A stretch of DNA of 7,825 bases. Source: Pseudomonadota bacterium. GTDB taxonomy: Bacteria; Pseudomonadota; Gammaproteobacteria; Burkholderiales; Burkholderiaceae_C. The DNA lies in assembly GCA_023394015.1 (NCBI GenBank), contig JAEXBL010000344.1, positions 1-7,825 on the forward strand, given 5' to 3'. Positions 6,575 through 7,825 of the stretch are shown one piece after another. Numbering within the stretch: position 1 is the stretch's first letter; every line of letters begins with the position of its first letter. The translations under genes were made by a program, and so were the position numbers. Under the pieces are notes generated by a model. It was not told the DNA's origin and made no database searches. It saw nothing but the letters and a program-made list of their open reading frames with translations.

Positions 6575-7468
6575 ATGACCTCCCCCCTCCATGCCCTGGC
6601 ACCGCGCGACAAGGCCCAGATCCTGGCCCAGGCGCTGCCCTACATCCGCCGCTTTCACGGTAAGACCAAGGTCATCAAGTACGGCGGCTACGCCATGACC
6701 GAGCCGGCGCTGCAGGCGGCCTTTGCCGAGGACGTGGTGCTGCTCAAGCTGGTCGGCATCAACCCGGTGGTGGTGCACGGCGGTGGGCCGCAGATCGAGA
6801 CCGCGCTCAAACGCCTGGGCAAGCAAGGCCGCTTCATCCAGGGCATGCGCGTGACCGATGCCGAGACCATGGAAGTGGTCGAGTGGGTGCTGGGCGGCGA
6901 GGTGCAGCAGGACATCGTCGGCCTGATCAACCAGGCCGGCGGCAAGGCCGTGGGCCTGACGGGCCGCGACGGCGCCTTCATCCGCGCCCGCAAGCTGAAG
7001 ATGCTGGACCAGCAGGATCCCAGCGTCGAGCACGACGTCGGCCAGGTGGGCGACATCGAGCAGATCGACCCCGCCGTGGTGAAGGCGCTGCAGGACGACC
7101 AGTTCATCCCGGTGGTCAGCCCCATCGGCTTTGGCGCGCAGAACGAGAGCTACAACATCAACGCCGACGTGGTGGCGGCCAAGCTGGCCACCGTGCTGCA
7201 GGCCGAGAAGCTGCTGATGCTGACCAACATCCCCGGCGTGCTCGACAAGCAAGGCAGCCTGCTGCCCGAGCTGACGCCGCGCCGCATCGACGAGCTGGTG
7301 GCCGACGGCACCATCTCCGGCGGCATGCTGCCCAAGATAGCCGGCGCGCTGGATGCGGCCAAGAGCGGCGTCAACGCCGTGCACATCATCGACGGCCGCG
7401 TGCCGCACGCGCTGCTGCTGGAGGTGCTGGGCGATGAGCCGTTTGGCACCATGATTCGATCGCATTGA
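6575..7468 (+). CDS. argB: Acetylglutamate kinase (N-acetyl-L-glutamate 5-phosphotransferase)
   Basis: A complete 297-residue cytoplasmic enzyme of the amino-acid kinase family. It phosphorylates N-acetylglutamate with ATP, the second step of arginine (ornithine) biosynthesis. Motifs seen: VIKYGG (33-38, catalytic Lys35), [10 protein letters not shown] (65-74), GMRVTD (90-95), NAGK-type YNINAD (193-198; Asn194 and Asp198 match E. coli N158 and D162), and GGMLPKI (249-255; Lys254 matches E. coli K217). The N-terminal helix [14 protein letters not shown] (14-27) and the C-terminal [11 protein letters not shown] region (273-283) are those of the hexameric, arginine-inhibited class known from Pseudomonas and Thermotoga, so feedback inhibition by arginine is expected. 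Tyr39 replaces the Asn I expect in KYGGNAM. ATG 6575 is the only sensible start. Its ribosome binding site is weak (GCAAG at 6564-6568). No arginine operator was recognised. Confidence 0.98.
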   Translation: MTSPLHALAPRDKAQILAQALPYIRRFHGKTKVIKYGGYAMTEPALQAAFAEDVVLLKLVGINPVVVHGGGPQIETALKRLGKQGRFIQGMRVTDAETMEVVEWVLGGEVQQDIVGLINQAGGKAVGLTGRDGAFIRARKLKMLDQQDPSVEHDVGQVGDIEQIDPAVVKALQDDQFIPVVSPIGFGAQNESYNINADVVAAKLATVLQAEKLLMLTNIPGVLDKQGSLLPELTPRRIDELVADGTISGGMLPKIAGALDAAKSGVNAVHIIDGRVPHALLLEVLGDEPFGTMIRSH

Positions 7469-7522
7469 ACGACGGCACCCCCTGAGCGGCTGGCGCCGCC
7501 ACGTGCTCGCCGCCAGAGGCGA

Positions 7523-7567
7523 CGGCTCTTCGGCCCGTCCAGACCTGCACTGGCAGGTCTAGAGCCG
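7523..7567. repeat. 15-bp inverted repeat with an 11-base side bulge
   Basis: AGACCTGC (7541-7548) pairs perfectly with GCAGGTCT (7553-7560) across a four-base loop. The stem continues outward: CGGCTCT (7523-7529) pairs with AGAGCCG (7561-7567), with the 11 bases 7530-7540 bulged on the left. Within that bulge GGCCCG (7532-7537) can pair instead with CGGGCC (7568-7573), giving an alternative fold. Confidence 0.6.
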
Positions 7568-7600
7568 CGGGCCTCAGCCCCCTCTGCTGCGCGAGGGGAC

Positions 7601-7636
7601 GCGCCCGATGGCCGGGGGGACCCCGGCCATGGGCGC
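7601..7636. repeat. GC-rich inverted repeat, 16-bp stem with one bulge
   Basis: The left arm 7601-7617 and right arm 7621-7636 pair throughout except for a single bulged G at 7607. The loop is GGA (7618-7620). The inner part is GGCCGGGG against CCCCGGCC. There is no T-run on either side, so it is not a standard intrinsic terminator. Confidence 0.65.
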
Positions 7637-7674
7637 CTGCGTAGGGCCTGCTCCGCGGCCTTCGGATTCGTTGG

Positions 7675-7706
7675 GCGCTTGCGCGCTGCCGTGCCCGCGC
7701 AAGTGC
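7675..7706. repeat. 11-bp inverted repeat with a 10-base loop
   Basis: GCGCTTGCGCG (7675-7685) and CGCGCAAGTGC (7696-7706) are inverted copies with one mismatch that can form a G-T pair in RNA. Like its neighbours, it lacks a T-run. Confidence 0.55.
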
Positions 7707-7774
7707 TCACTCGGCCGCCGGGCGGCGTGGGCAGGACATTGGGGTTGGGCCGGGCGTGCCGCGTCCGGTGCTTG

Positions 7775-7783
7775 TGGCAGAAT
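7775..7783 (+). promoter_or_regulatory. Candidate extended -10 promoter for the right-edge gene
   Basis: TGG followed directly by CAGAAT (7778-7783) fits the extended -10 pattern (TGn plus a four-of-six -10 match). No -35 box is present at the normal distance; TTGGGC at 7745-7750 is 27 bases away. Transcription from here would start near 7790, about 18 bases before the ATG at 7808. Confidence 0.3.
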
Positions 7784-7807
7784 CATTTGGACACATTTGA
7801 AGCCGCC

Positions 7808-7825
7808 ATGCCGCCTGTCCTTGAT
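7808..7825 (+). CDS. Start of an unidentified gene, cut by the right edge
   Basis: ATG at 7808 opens a frame reading MPPVLD to the end of the window. GAAG at 7799-7802 is a modest Shine-Dalgarno-like match five bases before the ATG, and a candidate extended -10 box lies upstream. Six codons are too few to identify a product, and even its status as a gene is inferred from position and these signals. Confidence 0.4.

Larger units (their letters stand above)
7469..7807. other. Gene-free, structure-rich intergenic region downstream of argB
   Basis: 339 bases with no supported gene. The minus-strand open frames across it are the low-complexity Ala/Pro/Arg kind expected from GC-rich DNA. It holds at least four GC-rich inverted repeats: a small GCGGC/GCCGC stem (7486-7490 with 7495-7499) 17 bases after argB, and the three larger ones listed separately. 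None is followed by a T-run, so no intrinsic terminator for argB is evident. The density of palindromes suggests a repeat-derived spacer. Confidence 0.6.

Noticed and set aside
6527..7465. 312-residue minus-strand open frame opposite argB
   Set aside because: It is an exact antisense shadow of a textbook argB, with a His/Gln/Leu-rich translation.
7601..7636. Strong hairpin considered as the argB terminator
   Set aside because: It lies 133 bases past the stop codon and has no T-run on either strand.
7150..7786. Minus-strand open frames across the argB 3' end and the intergenic region
   Set aside because: They have Pro/Arg/Ala/Ser-rich translations with no recognisable domain or ribosome binding site, and they run through the palindromes. 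They are not supported as genes.

Overview
This is a GC-rich window whose coding content points to a betaproteobacterium of the order Burkholderiales, most likely a member of the Comamonadaceae. The strongest evidence is a complete argB, which closely resembles the acetylglutamate kinases I remember from that family. The placement is from memory and was not computed.

Layout, left to right: (1) Two same-strand class I SAM-dependent methyltransferase genes lie in tandem at 1-566 (5' end outside the window) and 560-1450. They overlap by a few bases and are about 61% identical over 176 gap-free residues, so they arose by duplication. (2) A large gene on the opposite strand (1519-5271) converges on them. 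It encodes a ~1250-residue protein with a methyltransferase domain, a beta-rich middle domain, a coiled coil, a GT2 glycosyltransferase domain and a GT4 glycosyltransferase domain. (3) A divergent intergenic stretch (5272-5412) follows. (4) A WecA/MraY-type polyprenyl-phosphate sugar-1-phosphate transferase gene lies at 5413-6516 (+). (5) argB lies at 6575-7468 (+). (6) A 339-base gene-free stretch packed with GC-rich inverted repeats comes next. (7) The first six codons of another plus-strand gene begin at 7808.

The left two thirds look like the end of a surface-polysaccharide (O-antigen, capsule or exopolysaccharide) locus. The WecA-like enzyme would load the first sugar phosphate onto undecaprenyl phosphate at the inner membrane. 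The multidomain protein would extend the chain in the cytoplasm and could methylate it, and the two small methyltransferases may modify sugars or precursors. This joint pathway is inferred from gene content. argB is a conserved arginine-biosynthesis gene and marks the edge of the cluster.

I saw no tRNA, rRNA, CRISPR array, insertion sequence or attachment site. Nothing here is clearly a new system. The items most worth a second look are the MT-coiled coil-GT2-GT4 fusion, the tandem methyltransferases, and the structured intergenic region after argB.
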